DNA of 64,000 nucleotides from Rhodospirillales bacterium (GCA_016699855.1 CP064988.1:4864501-4928500); one strand, 5' to 3'. Numbered from the stretch's first letter, positions 17,735 through 28,127 are shown. Notes: generated from the letters alone by a model not told the origin. Made by a program: numbers and translations.

Positions 17735-18694
17735 ATGAAGAGACGCCGCGCCCTGTCCCTGCTCGCCGCCGCGGCGGCGCTCCCGGCGCCCGTCCTCGCG
17801 CAGGCGTGGCCGAGCAAGCCCATCCGGGTCGTGGTGCCGTTCGCGCCGGGCGGGTCCGGCGACATCACGGCCCGGCTCTACGGCAAGTACATCGAGGAGA
17901 AGGTCGGCCAGCCCGTGGTGATCGAGAACAAGCCCGGCGCCAACGGCATCGTCGGCACGGAGATCGTCAAGAACGCGCCCGCCGACGGCTACACGCTGCA
18001 CCTCTCCACGGTGTCGACGCACTGCACCAATCCCAGCCTCTACAAGTCGCTGCCCTACGATCCGGAGAGGGATTTCACCGTGGTCGGCGTGTTCGGCTCG
18101 GGCGGCGTGTTCCTGGTGGTCCGTCCGGAGGCGCCCTACAAGACGCTCGCGGCGTTCGTGGCCCACGTGAAGGCCAATCCCGGCACCGTCCATTTCGCGC
18201 ATTTCAACACCTCCTCGCAGATCCCCGGCGAGCTGCTCAACCGCGTGGCGGATGTGAAGATGGTGGCGGTGCCGTACCGCGCGATCGGCAACGCCATCCA
18301 GGACTTCTTCTCCGGCGTCGTGCAGGCGATGTTCATCGACACGACGGCCGCCCACAGCCATGTCGCGTCGGGCAAGATGATTCCGATCGCGATCACGAAG
18401 GGCGAGCGCTGGGCGCGCCATCCAGACGTGCCGGCGATGGCCGAGCTCTACCCCGGCTTCGACGTTTCGGGATTCCTCGGGATGTCCGTGCGGGCCGGCA
18501 CGCCGGTCGAGATCGCGCGCCGGCTGAACGACCTCATCAACGAGGCCAGCTTCTCGGCCGCGATCGCGCCGCGGCTGGAGGAATTCGGCTTTCCGCCGCA
18601 GCGGCGCGACCTCGAACAGAGCGCCGCCTACGTGCGGGAGACCCGAGAGAAGCAGGCGCGCTACATCAAGCTGGCCGGCATCGAGCCGCAGTAG
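17735..18694 (+). CDS. Bug-family (TctC-like) solute receptor
   Basis: 319-residue periplasmic receptor. The signal peptide (MKRRRALSLLAAAAALPAPVLAQA) is followed by WPSKPIRVVVPFAPGGSGDITARLYGK and QPVVIENKPGANGIVGTE, the fingerprints of the family that captures carboxylates for tripartite transporters. GGAG lies upstream of the ATG. It is intact, unlike the copy at 4.0 kb. The SDR gene follows by 73 bp and may be co-expressed. The ligand is unknown. Confidence 0.9.
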   Translation: MKRRRALSLLAAAAALPAPVLAQAWPSKPIRVVVPFAPGGSGDITARLYGKYIEEKVGQPVVIENKPGANGIVGTEIVKNAPADGYTLHLSTVSTHCTNPSLYKSLPYDPERDFTVVGVFGSGGVFLVVRPEAPYKTLAAFVAHVKANPGTVHFAHFNTSSQIPGELLNRVADVKMVAVPYRAIGNAIQDFFSGVVQAMFIDTTAAHSHVASGKMIPIAITKGERWARHPDVPAMAELYPGFDVSGFLGMSVRAGTPVEIARRLNDLINEASFSAAIAPRLEEFGFPPQRRDLEQSAAYVRETREKQARYIKLAGIEPQ

Positions 18695-18767
18695 CCGCCC
18701 GCGTTGTCGCTGCCGGCGGGCGGGCGTACAGTCCGCCGCGACATCGGAACGATCTGGAGGAAGCGCG

Positions 18768-19555
18768 ATGGAATGCCGGATGGACGGCCGCGTGGCGGTG
18801 ATCACGGGCGGCAGCATGGGGCTGGGCAAGGCGATGGGCGCGGCGTTCGCCGGCTCCGGCGCCGGGGTGGCGCTGATCGCGCGCCGGCCGGAGCCGCTCG
18901 CCGCCGCCAAGGCGGAGATCGCCAAGGCGACCGGCGCCAAGGTCGAGGGCTACAGCTGCGACGTCGCCGACAAGGACGCGCTGGAGCGGACCTGGGCCGC
19001 GATCCAGCGCGATTTCGGCAAGGTCGACGTGCTGGTGAACAACGCCGGCGCCTCGGCGGCCAAGGCGTTCGAGACCATCACCGACGCCGACTGGGAGGCC
19101 GATTTCGGACTCAAGATCTGGCCGGCGATCCGCCTGTGCCGATTGGCGCTGCCGGGCATGAAGGAGCGCCGCTGGGGCCGGATCGTCAACGTTCTGAACA
19201 CCTACGCCAAGGCGCCGGCCGGCAACTCCGGTCCGACCAGCGTCAGCCGCGCCGCCGGGCTGGCGCTGACGAAGGTGCTGGCGCACGAGAGCGCGCCGCA
19301 CAACGTGCTGGTCAACGCGTTGCTGGTCGGCCTGATCGAGAGCGACCAGTGGGCGCGCCGCCACAAGCAGGTCGGCGGCAACCAGACCTACGACGAGTTC
19401 CTCGCCAACATGGCCAAGACCGCGGCATCGGCATCGGCCGCGTCGGACAGGCGGCGGAGTTCGCGAACATCGCGTGTTTCCTGTGCTCCGACGCGGGCTC
19501 GTACATCAACGGCGTCGCGATCAACGTCGACGGCGGCATGTCGCCGGTGGTGTGA
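18768..19555 (+). pseudogene. Short-chain dehydrogenase/reductase family protein, frameshifted, atypical active site
   Basis: SDR fold with the dinucleotide motif TGGSMGLG (13-20) and NNAG (91-94). The normal YxxxK region reads PTSVSRAA, so Tyr is Thr157 and Lys is Arg161 in my alignment, and the usual Ser is replaced near N144; such SDRs may not use classical catalysis. The frame breaks near 19420 (MAKT should be followed by RGIGIGRVGQAAEFANIACFLCSDAGSYINGVAINVDGG, found in another frame). One C appears lost in a CCC/GCGG context. GGAGG precedes the start. Substrate unknown. Confidence 0.82.
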
Positions 19556-19589
19556 CGCGGAGCGCGGGAAGGTCGGCGGAGGGACACCG

Positions 19590-20123
19590 ATGGACATCTC
19601 GAGGATACCGACCGGGAAGAACCCGCCGTGGGACGTCAACGCGATCATCGAGGTGCCGCAGGGTGGCTACCCGGTGAAGTACGAGCTCGACAAGGCGTCC
19701 GGCGCGATGTTCGTCGACCGGTTCCTGCACACCTCGATGGTCTATCCCGCCAACTACGGCTTCATCCCGCACACGCTGTCGGGCGACGGCGATCCGGTCG
19801 ACATCCTCGTGGTCGGGCCGGTGCCGGTGGTGCCCGGCGCCGTGATCCGCTGCCGCCCGATCGGCGGCATGCTGATGGAGGACGAGGCCGGCACCGACGA
19901 GAAGCTGCTCGCGGTGCCGGTCGACAAGCTGCATCCGTTCCACCGCGGCGTCGCCAGCTACCGGCAGCTGCCGGAGATCCTGTGCGAGCAGATCGCTCAC
20001 TTCTTCCAGCACTACAAGGATCTGGAGAAGGGCAAGTGGGTGAAGATCGCGCGCTGGCTGGAGCCCGACGAGGCCGCCCGGATGATCGAGGAGGGGATGG
20101 CGCGCGCCGCCGCGAAGGCCTGA
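19590..20123 (+). CDS. ppa: Inorganic pyrophosphatase (family I)
   Basis: 177-residue cytoplasmic soluble pyrophosphatase that hydrolyses PPi from biosynthetic reactions. The signature GDGDPVDILVVG carries the metal-binding aspartates; YELDKASG, FVDRFLHTSMVYPANYGFIPHT and the late LEKGKWVKIARW are all typical. Length matches the family. It follows the frameshifted SDR by 34 bp and converges on the epimerase-family gene with a 9-bp gap. Confidence 0.95.
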   Translation: MDISRIPTGKNPPWDVNAIIEVPQGGYPVKYELDKASGAMFVDRFLHTSMVYPANYGFIPHTLSGDGDPVDILVVGPVPVVPGAVIRCRPIGGMLMEDEAGTDEKLLAVPVDKLHPFHRGVASYRQLPEILCEQIAHFFQHYKDLEKGKWVKIARWLEPDEAARMIEEGMARAAAKA

Positions 20124-20132
20124 CGGCCCCGC

Positions 20133-20957
20133 TCAGTAGCGGAATTTCTCGATCCGGTCGGGATCGCCGCTGTAGCCGTCGTCGGCGAAGCTACCGCCGA
20201 TGACGCGGGGACCGACCGCGTCGGGATCCTCAGGCGGCTCGCGCGCCAGCACCTCGGCGGCGTGGTCCTCGGCGAAGTCCTTCGGCTTGTAGCCCAGCCG
20301 GTAGGCGGTGGCGTTGTCGAACCACGACCGGTCGTTCTCCGACACGCCGTAGACGATCTCGAAATGCACGTCGGGATGCTCGATGCCGATGCGCACCAGC
20401 TGCGCCAGGTCGCGCCAGCTGATCCAGATCGACAGCCGGCGCTTGTCGATCGGCTTGTCGTTGGCGTTGCCGATGCGGATGCACAGCGAGCCGACGCCGT
20501 GCTTGTCGGCGTAGAGCGCGGCCACCAGCTCGCCGAACGCCTTGCTGACGCCGTACAGCCCGTCCGGCCGGAACACCACGCGGGCGCCGACGCGGCGGTT
20601 GCGCGGATAGAAGCCGACGGCGTGGTTGCTGCTGGGATAGACCACGCGCTTGACGCCGGCGCGCCGAGCCGCCTCGTAGACGTTGTACAAACCCTCGATG
20701 TTCTGGCGCTTGACCGTCTCCCAGTCGGCCTCGACCGACTGTCCGGCCATGTGGACGACGGCGTCGACGCCGGCCATCGCCTTCTCGACCGCCGCGAAAT
20801 CGGCGATGTCGACGCGGTGGAACTCCTCGCCAGGCGCCAGATCGCCGATCGGCTTGATGTCCACCAGCCGCAGGACCGGATACACGCCGCGCAGCTCGCG
20901 CCGTAGCGCCGCGCCGATCGAGCCTGCGGCCCCCGTCAGAAGCACTGTCCTCGTCAT
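20133..20957 (-). CDS. NAD-dependent epimerase/dehydratase family protein, uronate dehydrogenase-like
   Basis: 274-residue extended SDR. The N-terminal TGAAGSIG (8-15) binds NAD; S110 (in YPSSNHAVGFYPR) with Y135 and K139 (DGLYGVSK) form the catalytic set. SSNHAVGFYPR, CIRIGNAND, RRLSIWISWRDLAQLV and the FEIVYGVSEND segment resemble bacterial uronate dehydrogenase (Udh), which oxidises glucuronate or galacturonate to the aldarolactone. No hexuronate pathway genes are nearby, so the assignment is by similarity only. Confidence 0.82.
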   Translation of the reverse strand: MTRTVLLTGAAGSIGAALRRELRGVYPVLRLVDIKPIGDLAPGEEFHRVDIADFAAVEKAMAGVDAVVHMAGQSVEADWETVKRQNIEGLYNVYEAARRAGVKRVVYPSSNHAVGFYPRNRRVGARVVFRPDGLYGVSKAFGELVAALYADKHGVGSLCIRIGNANDKPIDKRRLSIWISWRDLAQLVRIGIEHPDVHFEIVYGVSENDRSWFDNATAYRLGYKPKDFAEDHAAEVLAREPPEDPDAVGPRVIGGSFADDGYSGDPDRIEKFRY

Positions 20958-21079
20958 CGTCCGCCCTCCGCCCCGGCGGCCATGGTAGGGGCCGGCGCGC
21001 TCCTCGTCGATGGCCGGCGATTGCGCGGCGGCGGCCGGCGGCGATACTCTCGTGTCGCCGGCAATGGAAAGGGGACGCC

Positions 21080-21916
21080 ATGGCCAACGTGCTCGACGCC
21101 GCGCAGGCGGTGGAATACGCGACGCGGGGATTCACCACGGCGCGCGGCATGTTCTCGCCCGCGGAGGTCGCGCTGCTGACCCGCGCGATGGAGGAGGATC
21201 CGGAGGTCCGCGGCCACGTCATCGACCGGCTCGACGGCGAGGGCCGCTCGACGCGCATCTCCCTGTGGAACCGCGCCGGCGACTCGGTCTACGGGCTGGC
21301 GGCGCGCTGCGCCCGCATGGTCGACACCAGCGCCGCGCTGCTCGGCGGCGACGTCTACCACTACCAGTCCAAGCTCACGGCCAAGGACCCCGGTGTCGGC
21401 GGCGCCTGGGAATGGCACCAGGACTACGGCTACTGGTACCACAACGGCTGCCTGCGGCCGGACATGCTGTCGTGCATGATCGCGCTCGACCGCACGACGC
21501 GGGAGAACGGCTGCCTGCAGATCGTCGAGGGCAGCCACCTCATGGGCCGCGTCGACCACACGCCGCTGACCGCCGGCCAGAACGAGGTCGATCCGCGCCG
21601 CATGGAGCATATCCTGGCGCGCAACCCCGTCGCGTATTGCGAACTCGAGCCCGGCGACGCGCTGATCTTCCACTGCAACGCCATCCACCGCAGCGACGCG
21701 AACCGCTCGCCGCACCGGCGCTGGACCTTGCTGATCTGCTACAACCGCGTCGACAACGACACCGTCACCCGCGACGACGACCGCTACTACGTGCCGCTGG
21801 AGCGGGTCGACGACGGCGCCCTGCTGCGCGCCGGAGCCCGCTTCGCCGCCGGCGACGGCAGCGAGCACTTCGCCTCGCGTCCCTACGTGCCGAAGCTGCC
21901 TGCGGCGGCGGAGTAG
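21080..21916 (+). CDS. Phytanoyl-CoA dioxygenase family protein
   Basis: 278-residue Fe(II)/2-oxoglutarate-dependent oxygenase. The iron-binding pair is in WEWHQDYGYWY (H113, D115), with the distal His in NAIHRSDANRSPHRRW followed by the Arg that binds 2-oxoglutarate. YQSKLTAKDPGVGG also fits the PhyH family. It runs into the FAD oxidoreductase gene with a 5-bp gap, so the two are one operon and may oxidise the same small molecule in turn. The substrate is unknown. Confidence 0.9.
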   Translation: MANVLDAAQAVEYATRGFTTARGMFSPAEVALLTRAMEEDPEVRGHVIDRLDGEGRSTRISLWNRAGDSVYGLAARCARMVDTSAALLGGDVYHYQSKLTAKDPGVGGAWEWHQDYGYWYHNGCLRPDMLSCMIALDRTTRENGCLQIVEGSHLMGRVDHTPLTAGQNEVDPRRMEHILARNPVAYCELEPGDALIFHCNAIHRSDANRSPHRRWTLLICYNRVDNDTVTRDDDRYYVPLERVDDGALLRAGARFAAGDGSEHFASRPYVPKLPAAAE

Positions 21917-21921
21917 GGGCG

Positions 21922-23250
21922 GTGGCCGCGGACATCCTCCATCCCGATTTCAAGGCCGAGCCGTGGTGGTGGGAATGGTGGCGGCCGTCCAACGCGCTGT
22001 CGCAGGACCCGCCCCGGTCGGTCGACGCGCTGATGGTCGGCGCCGGCTACGGCGGATTGTCGACGGCGCTGGAGCTGGCGCGCGGCGGCGCGAAGGTGGC
22101 GGTGCTGGAACGCGGCGATCTCGGCGTCGGCGCCAGCACGCGCAACGGCGGCATGGTCAGCGGCGGCGTGAACCTCGGCAAGGGCATGTCCGGCAAGAGC
22201 GGCGGCGGCGGTTGGGACGCCCGCAAGAAAGCGCTGCTGGCCAGCGGCGTCGACTCGATGACCGCGATCGAGGACATCGTCGCGCGCGAGAAGATCGAGG
22301 CCCACTACGTGCGCAACGGCCGCTTCATGGGCGCCTTCACGCCGGCGCACTACCGCGATCTCGAGGCCAAGGTCGACGACTTCAACGCGCTCGCCGGCGC
22401 CGGCGCCTCGATGCTGCCGAGGGAGCGCCAGCGCGAAGCCATCGCGTCGGACTACTATTTCGGCGGCATGGTGGTCGACCGCGCCGGCCACCTCCATCCC
22501 GCCTGCTACTACGGCGGGCTGCTCCAGGCGGCCCACGACGCCGGCGCCACGCTGTGCGCGAGGACGGAGGCGCTGTCCTACGAGCGCAAATCCGGCGGCG
22601 GCTTCGTCGTGCGCACCAACCGCGGCGACATCGAGGCCAAGGAGGTCGTGGTCGCGACCAACGGCTACACCGGCGACGCCACGCCGTACCTCAAGCGCCG
22701 CCTGGTCCCGGTCGCCAGCCACATCATCGCCACCGAGGAGCTGCCGGAGGGGATGGCCGAGTCGCTGATCCCCAACAGCCGCGCCGTCGCCGACACCAAG
22801 CGCGTGCTGACCTACTACCGGCTGTCGCCGGACCGCAAACGCATGATCTTCGGTGGCCGCGCGCGCTTCACGCAGGCGCCGCCGGAGGTCAGCGCGCCGG
22901 TGCTGTACCGCTACATGACCGACCGTTTCCCGCAGCTCAAAGGTTCCCGGATCACCCACGCGTGGACCGGCAACGTCGCCTTCAGCTTCGACTGGCTGCC
23001 GCACATGGGCCGCACGCCCGACGGCCTGCGCTACCTGATGGCCTGCAACGGCAACGGCGTGGCGATGATGACCTATCTCGGCCGCGAGACGGCGCGCAAG
23101 ATCCTCGGCGGGACCAACGCGCCGGCCAACGCCTTCGACACCGACGATTTCCCGACCCGCGCGCTCTACGGTGGCGATCCGTCATGGGTGCTACCCGCCG
23201 TCGGCGCGTGGTACCGCTTCCGCGACTGGCTCGACCGCCGCGCGGCCTGA
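21922..23250 (+). CDS. FAD-dependent oxidoreductase (DAO family)
   Basis: 442 residues, DAO/OrdL-type amine or amino-acid oxidase. The FAD motif VGAGYGGLSTALELARGGAKVAVLE starts near residue 36, after an N-terminal stretch with PWWWEWWRP; the segment LGVGASTRNGGMVSGG follows and the C-terminal VAFSFDWLPHMGRTPDGLRYLMACNGNGVAMMTYLGRE is characteristic. I take the GTG start just downstream of the previous stop, with GGAG upstream. The substrate is unknown; a secondary amine or imino acid would be typical for the family. Confidence 0.88.
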   Translation: MAADILHPDFKAEPWWWEWWRPSNALSQDPPRSVDALMVGAGYGGLSTALELARGGAKVAVLERGDLGVGASTRNGGMVSGGVNLGKGMSGKSGGGGWDARKKALLASGVDSMTAIEDIVAREKIEAHYVRNGRFMGAFTPAHYRDLEAKVDDFNALAGAGASMLPRERQREAIASDYYFGGMVVDRAGHLHPACYYGGLLQAAHDAGATLCARTEALSYERKSGGGFVVRTNRGDIEAKEVVVATNGYTGDATPYLKRRLVPVASHIIATEELPEGMAESLIPNSRAVADTKRVLTYYRLSPDRKRMIFGGRARFTQAPPEVSAPVLYRYMTDRFPQLKGSRITHAWTGNVAFSFDWLPHMGRTPDGLRYLMACNGNGVAMMTYLGRETARKILGGTNAPANAFDTDDFPTRALYGGDPSWVLPAVGAWYRFRDWLDRRAA

Positions 23251-23316
23251 GCCGCCGGTTCCCGCTCCCCTCGATCGCAACGACACACCGCCACCACGGC
23301 GGATGGAGGAACGTCC

Positions 23317-24159
23317 ATGACGACGACCGCGCCGGTGATCCTGGTCGACGACCCGCTGCCGGGCGTGCGGCGCATCACGCTGAACCGCCCGGAGAAACGC
23401 AACGCGCTCAGCAACGCCCTGCGCGCGGCGATCTTCGAGACGCTGCAGTGGAACGACGGCGATCCCGATGTCCGCGTCACGATCGTGCGCGGCGCCGGGC
23501 CGGCGTTCAGCGCCGGCTACGACCTCTCCGCCGACAACCGGGTCGGCCAGCCCTACCACACGGCCGGCGGGCACGGGCAATGGTCGCGCCATGTCGTCGA
23601 CGGCTGGTTCCGGGTGTGGGACCTCGGCAAGCCGGTGATCGCGCAGGTGCACGGGTACTGCCTCGCCGGCGGCACCGAGCTGGCGACCTCGTGCGACCTC
23701 GTCTACGTCGCCGAGGACGCGCAGATCGGCTATCCGCCGGTGCGGCTGATGAGCCCGCCCGACATGCAGTTCCATCCCTGGCTGATGGGCATGCGCCAGG
23801 CGATGGAGTCGATGCTGACCGGCGACTCGATCTCAGGCGCCGAGGCGGCGGCGCGCGGCTGGGCCAACCGCGCCTTTCCGGCGGGGCGGCTCGAGGAGGA
23901 GACGCTGAAGATGGCGGAGCGCGTCGCCAAGGTGCCCAGCGACATCCAGCAGATCAACAAGCGCTCGGTTCATCGCGCCATGGAGATCATGGGCCTGCGC
24001 GCCGCGGTGCGCGCCGGCACCGAGATCCAGGCGCTGTGCTTCCACACCGAGTCGAGCAAGGCCTACATGGGCCGCTTCAAGCGCGACGGCGCCAGCGTCG
24101 CCAAGCTGCTGAGCGAGCGCGACGCGGCGTTCGGCGACTACCGCGAGCGCGAGAAATAG
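23317..24159 (+). CDS. Enoyl-CoA hydratase/isomerase family protein
   Basis: 280-residue crotonase-fold protein. The oxyanion-hole segments are FSAGYDLSADN and HGYCLAGGTELATSCDLV; ITLNRPEKRNALSNALR at the N-terminus is classical. At the position of the first catalytic Glu of true hydratases the sequence reads GGTEL, so one glutamate is present, but the second (usually in the next helix) is not obvious. Hydratase, isomerase or hydrolase activity are all possible. A GGAGG site stands ahead of the ATG. Confidence 0.88.
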   Translation: MTTTAPVILVDDPLPGVRRITLNRPEKRNALSNALRAAIFETLQWNDGDPDVRVTIVRGAGPAFSAGYDLSADNRVGQPYHTAGGHGQWSRHVVDGWFRVWDLGKPVIAQVHGYCLAGGTELATSCDLVYVAEDAQIGYPPVRLMSPPDMQFHPWLMGMRQAMESMLTGDSISGAEAAARGWANRAFPAGRLEEETLKMAERVAKVPSDIQQINKRSVHRAMEIMGLRAAVRAGTEIQALCFHTESSKAYMGRFKRDGASVAKLLSERDAAFGDYREREK

Positions 24160-24177
24160 CGGCCGGCGCCACGAAAA

Positions 24178-24198
24178 AGCGGCCCTCGCGGGGCCGCT
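24178..24198 (-). terminator. Intrinsic terminator for the small cox subunit gene
   Basis: An 8-bp perfect stem AGCGGCCC / GGGCCGCT with a 5-base loop. Read on the minus strand it ends in a run of five T, the classic rho-independent layout. It stands 26 bp past the stop of the minus-strand gene and may also slow transcripts arriving from the convergent crotonase gene. Confidence 0.75.
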
Positions 24199-24223
24199 CG
24201 ATCGATACGACGCGGGGGCCGGC

Positions 24224-24427
24224 TCAGCGCAGGACGGCCGCCGCGATCGTCAAGGCGATCAGCCCGAGGATCATCCCGCCCAGCCCGATCACCGGCATAT
24301 GCGCGACCAGCGCGAACGCCATGCCGACGACGATCACGATCAGCGCGAGGATCGTGTAGGTGATCAGCTTGAGCACGCCGGCGTAGGTCTGGTTGTACTG
24401 GCGCATATCGAAATCGTGGCTGGCCAT
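24224..24427 (-). CDS. aa3-type cytochrome c oxidase subunit IV-like small membrane protein
   Basis: 67 residues. The soluble N-terminus DFDMRQYNQTYAGVLKLITYT matches the short bacterial aa3-type subunit IV family (a conserved HxxTYxGFxKL-like motif). Two hydrophobic segments follow (about residues 22-42 and 46-65). GGGGGAG stands ahead of the ATG and a good terminator follows. In this family the subunit associates with the CtaC-CtaD-CtaE oxidase; those genes are not in this window, so it is encoded apart from its complex. Confidence 0.75.
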   Translation of the reverse strand: MASHDFDMRQYNQTYAGVLKLITYTILALIVIVVGMAFALVAHMPVIGLGGMILGLIALTIAAAVLR

Positions 24428-24540
24428 CGGCTCCCCCGGCGGGTCGTTGACATGGTGCGGCGCGGGGCCCGGCGGGCGTCGCGGCGTCGATTCCTTATAG
24501 CCAAACCCGCCGGCGCCGGAAAGCCCCGATGCCGGCGCGG

Positions 24541-25140
24541 TCAGGGCTTGGGATGCACCACGACGGCGATCAGCATCGACCACGGCCGGTAGGGTTCGAA
24601 CGCCAGGGTGGCGCCGCCCGGCGCGAACCGCGCGTAGCGTCCGGCGTCCAGTGGCGCCGGCCGGCCGCCATCGACGACCAGATTGAAGCCGCCCCGCAGC
24701 GCCATCAGGACCATCGTCGCGGCGGGTTCCCGCAGGCGGCCGGCGGCCGGATACGGCACGACGCGGCCCGTGAATCGGTCGCGGCGGGTCATCAGATTGA
24801 GGACCTGGAGGCCGCCGTCGGGCGCCTCCGGTCCCAGCGTCGCCTGGACCGGCGTCTCGCCGGCGAAACGGGTGGTCTCGAAGATCTCGACCGGGCCGGG
24901 GACGCCGCCGTCGAAACCCAGCCGCAAGCCGCTGCCCAGCGGCATCAACTGGCGGTCCAGATCCGGCAGGTAGGAGAAGGGCCCGGCGCGGGAGATGTCG
25001 CTGAGATCGACACGCCAGTCGCAATCGTCGTGGCCGGCGCCGTCGGGCGCGATCGCGAGCGACCGGGAGATGCCGCCGCCGTTCTTCCACGGCGTCGGCG
25101 CGATGGCGTCGACGCGGCGGATGTCGGGCGCGTCGCTCAC
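24541..25140 (-). CDS. HutD/Ves family protein
   Basis: 199-residue cupin-like protein of the HutD family. The markers are TPWKNGGGISRSLAIAP near the start, FSYLPDLDRQLMPLGSGLRL, the FAGETPVQATL region and LNLMTRRDRF. HutD proteins occur with histidine-utilisation genes but their role is unsettled; none of those genes is here. I take the GTG that overlaps the purN stop (GTGA); a GTG nine bases upstream is possible. It is therefore coupled to purN. Confidence 0.83.
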   Translation of the reverse strand: MSDAPDIRRVDAIAPTPWKNGGGISRSLAIAPDGAGHDDCDWRVDLSDISRAGPFSYLPDLDRQLMPLGSGLRLGFDGGVPGPVEIFETTRFAGETPVQATLGPEAPDGGLQVLNLMTRRDRFTGRVVPYPAAGRLREPAATMVLMALRGGFNLVVDGGRPAPLDAGRYARFAPGGATLAFEPYRPWSMLIAVVVHPKP

Positions 25141-25797
25141 GGCCGCCACAGCGTCGCCGCCGCCGGTGGCAATCCGTCGATCTCGACGCGGTCCGGCCGG
25201 CCCGGCGTCGACACGATGCGCAGCCGGTCCTCGGCCAGCCAGCGCGCCGCCAGCGGGTAGATCTCGTGCTCCACTTTCAGGATGCGGGCGGACAGCGACG
25301 CCTCGTCATCGGCCGCCAGCACCGGCACGACGCCCTGCGCCCACGATCGGGCCGGCGTCGAGATCGGCGGTCACGAAGTGCACGGTGCAGCCCGCCGCGC
25401 GGACGCCGGCCTCCAGCGCTTGGCGCTGGACGTGCAGCCCTTTGAACGACGGCAGCAGCGAGGGGTGGATGTTCAGGATGCGGCCGGGCCAGCGGCCCGG
25501 AAACCACGGGCTGAAGATCCGCATGAAACCGGCGAGGCAGACGAACTCGACGCCGGCCGTCTCGAGCGCCGTCGACACGGTCCGGTCGAAGCTCTCTCGG
25601 TCGGGGTGGTCCTTGTGGCGCACGACCGCGGTCGCCACGCCGGCGGCGCGCGCGGTCTCGAGACCCGCGGCGTCGGCGACGTTGCTGACCACGATCGCGA
25701 TCTCGGCGGGATAGTCGGGGGCGCGCGTCGCGGCCAGCAGCGCGGCCATGTTCGAGCCGCGCCCGGAGATCAGGACGCCGATCCGGCGGCGGCTCAT
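25137..25797 (-). pseudogene. purN: Phosphoribosylglycinamide formyltransferase (GART), frameshifted
   Basis: Transfers a formyl group from 10-formyl-THF to GAR in purine synthesis. The N-terminal LISGRGSNMAALL, the folate-site motif ILNIHPSLLPSFKG and TADLDAGPIVG are present. The frame then breaks at about 25335-25343 (one extra base), and the true C-terminus PVLAADDEASLSARILKVEHEIYPLAARWLAEDRL continues in another frame to a stop at 25137. Loss of PurN can be covered by a formate-dependent PurT, not visible here. Because the gene is usually essential for purine autotrophy, a consensus error is a serious possibility. Confidence 0.9.
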
Positions 25798-25819
25798 CGG
25801 CGCGTCCGCTCCGCCACGC

Positions 25820-26920
<1,101 letters not shown>

Positions 26921-26980
26921 GCGGCGGCCGTTCGTGCTAGGAAGCGAGGGGCATAGATATCCCAACGCGAAGGCATTGCA

Positions 26981-28105
26981 ATGGCGCTTCCCGCCCCGTT
27001 TTCCCCATGGACCGGCCGGATGGCCGCCGCCACCCGGCGGATGTTCGTGGCGCTGGCGGCCGTCGCGGCGCTGGCGGGCGCCCCCGGAGGCGCGGCGGCG
27101 CAGCAGCGCGGCGCCGGCGATCCCGTGTTCACGGTCACCAACATCCCCGTCGACGCCACCGCCAAGACCCCGCTGGAGGCGCGCGACAAGGCCCTGCTGG
27201 AGGGCGAGAAGGGCGCGTTCGAGATCCTGGTGCGGCGCCTGGTCGCGACCGACGACGTCTCGAAAGTCGGCATCCCGACCGACGCCGAGATCGAGCAGCT
27301 CATCCTCGGCTTCGAGTTCGCCGGGGAGCGCACCACGGCGAACCGCTACATCGCGCAGCTGTCGGTGGCCTTCAGCCCGGATCGGATGAAGGCCTATCTG
27401 CGGGCGGCCGGCGTCAACTTCATCGATTCCTCGGCGCCGCCGGTGCTGGCGCTGCCGTTGACGCGCTCCAAGGCCGGGGTGGCGGCGCTGGACGAGCGCA
27501 CGCCGTGGCGCGAGGCGTGGGCGAAGGTCTCGGCCGCCGGCGGTCTGGTGCCGATGCCGGCGGTGCGCGGCGACGGCGCCGACGCCAAGCTGATCGACCC
27601 CGAACAGGCCTTCGTCGGCGACGTGGCCGCCCTGGGCCGGCTGGCGCAGCGCTACGGCACGCGGCGGATCCTGGTCTCGGTCGCCACCGGCGAGGCCGAG
27701 GGGCCGTTCGCCGTCACCGCCACGCTCTACGACCTCGGCACCGGCGACAAGTCGACCGTCCCGCCGCAGGCCGGCGTCGCCCTCGACAAGCTGGTCGACG
27801 CCGCCGTCAAGCACCGGCTGAAGCTCGAGGACGAGTGGAAGTCGGTGGCGGCGGTTTCGCGCGACTTCGCCGACGTGATCGTGGTGACGGTGCCGATCAA
27901 GGGCCTCGACGACTGGGTCAAGCTGCGCCGCCGCATCCAGACCACGGCCAACGTGCGCGAGATCCAGGTCCAGTCGCTGGAGCAGGAGCAGGCCGTGGTC
28001 CGTATCGCCTTCGTCGGCACGCGCGAGCAGTTCAACCGGGCGCTGCGCCTGCAGGGGCTGGCGATCGTCGACGGCGCCGCCGGCCCGACGATCGTCGGCC
28101 AGTGA
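26981..28105 (+). CDS. DUF2066 domain-containing exported protein
   Basis: 374 residues. A hydrophobic segment ending AGAPGGAAAQ indicates export. The mature N-terminal half (FTVTNIPVDATAKTPLEARDKALLEGEKGAFEILVRRLV) is the DUF2066 region. The gene pair purM / DUF2066 with a following CDP-alcohol phosphatidyltransferase is a recurring arrangement in alphaproteobacteria. Its function is unknown; an envelope role is suggested only by the signal peptide and neighbours. An internal ATG (residue 14) is an alternative start nearer the signal peptide. Confidence 0.82.
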   Translation: MALPAPFSPWTGRMAAATRRMFVALAAVAALAGAPGGAAAQQRGAGDPVFTVTNIPVDATAKTPLEARDKALLEGEKGAFEILVRRLVATDDVSKVGIPTDAEIEQLILGFEFAGERTTANRYIAQLSVAFSPDRMKAYLRAAGVNFIDSSAPPVLALPLTRSKAGVAALDERTPWREAWAKVSAAGGLVPMPAVRGDGADAKLIDPEQAFVGDVAALGRLAQRYGTRRILVSVATGEAEGPFAVTATLYDLGTGDKSTVPPQAGVALDKLVDAAVKHRLKLEDEWKSVAAVSRDFADVIVVTVPIKGLDDWVKLRRRIQTTANVREIQVQSLEQEQAVVRIAFVGTREQFNRALRLQGLAIVDGAAGPTIVGQ

Positions 28106-28127
28106 GCGCCGGAGGCCGGCCGGCGCG

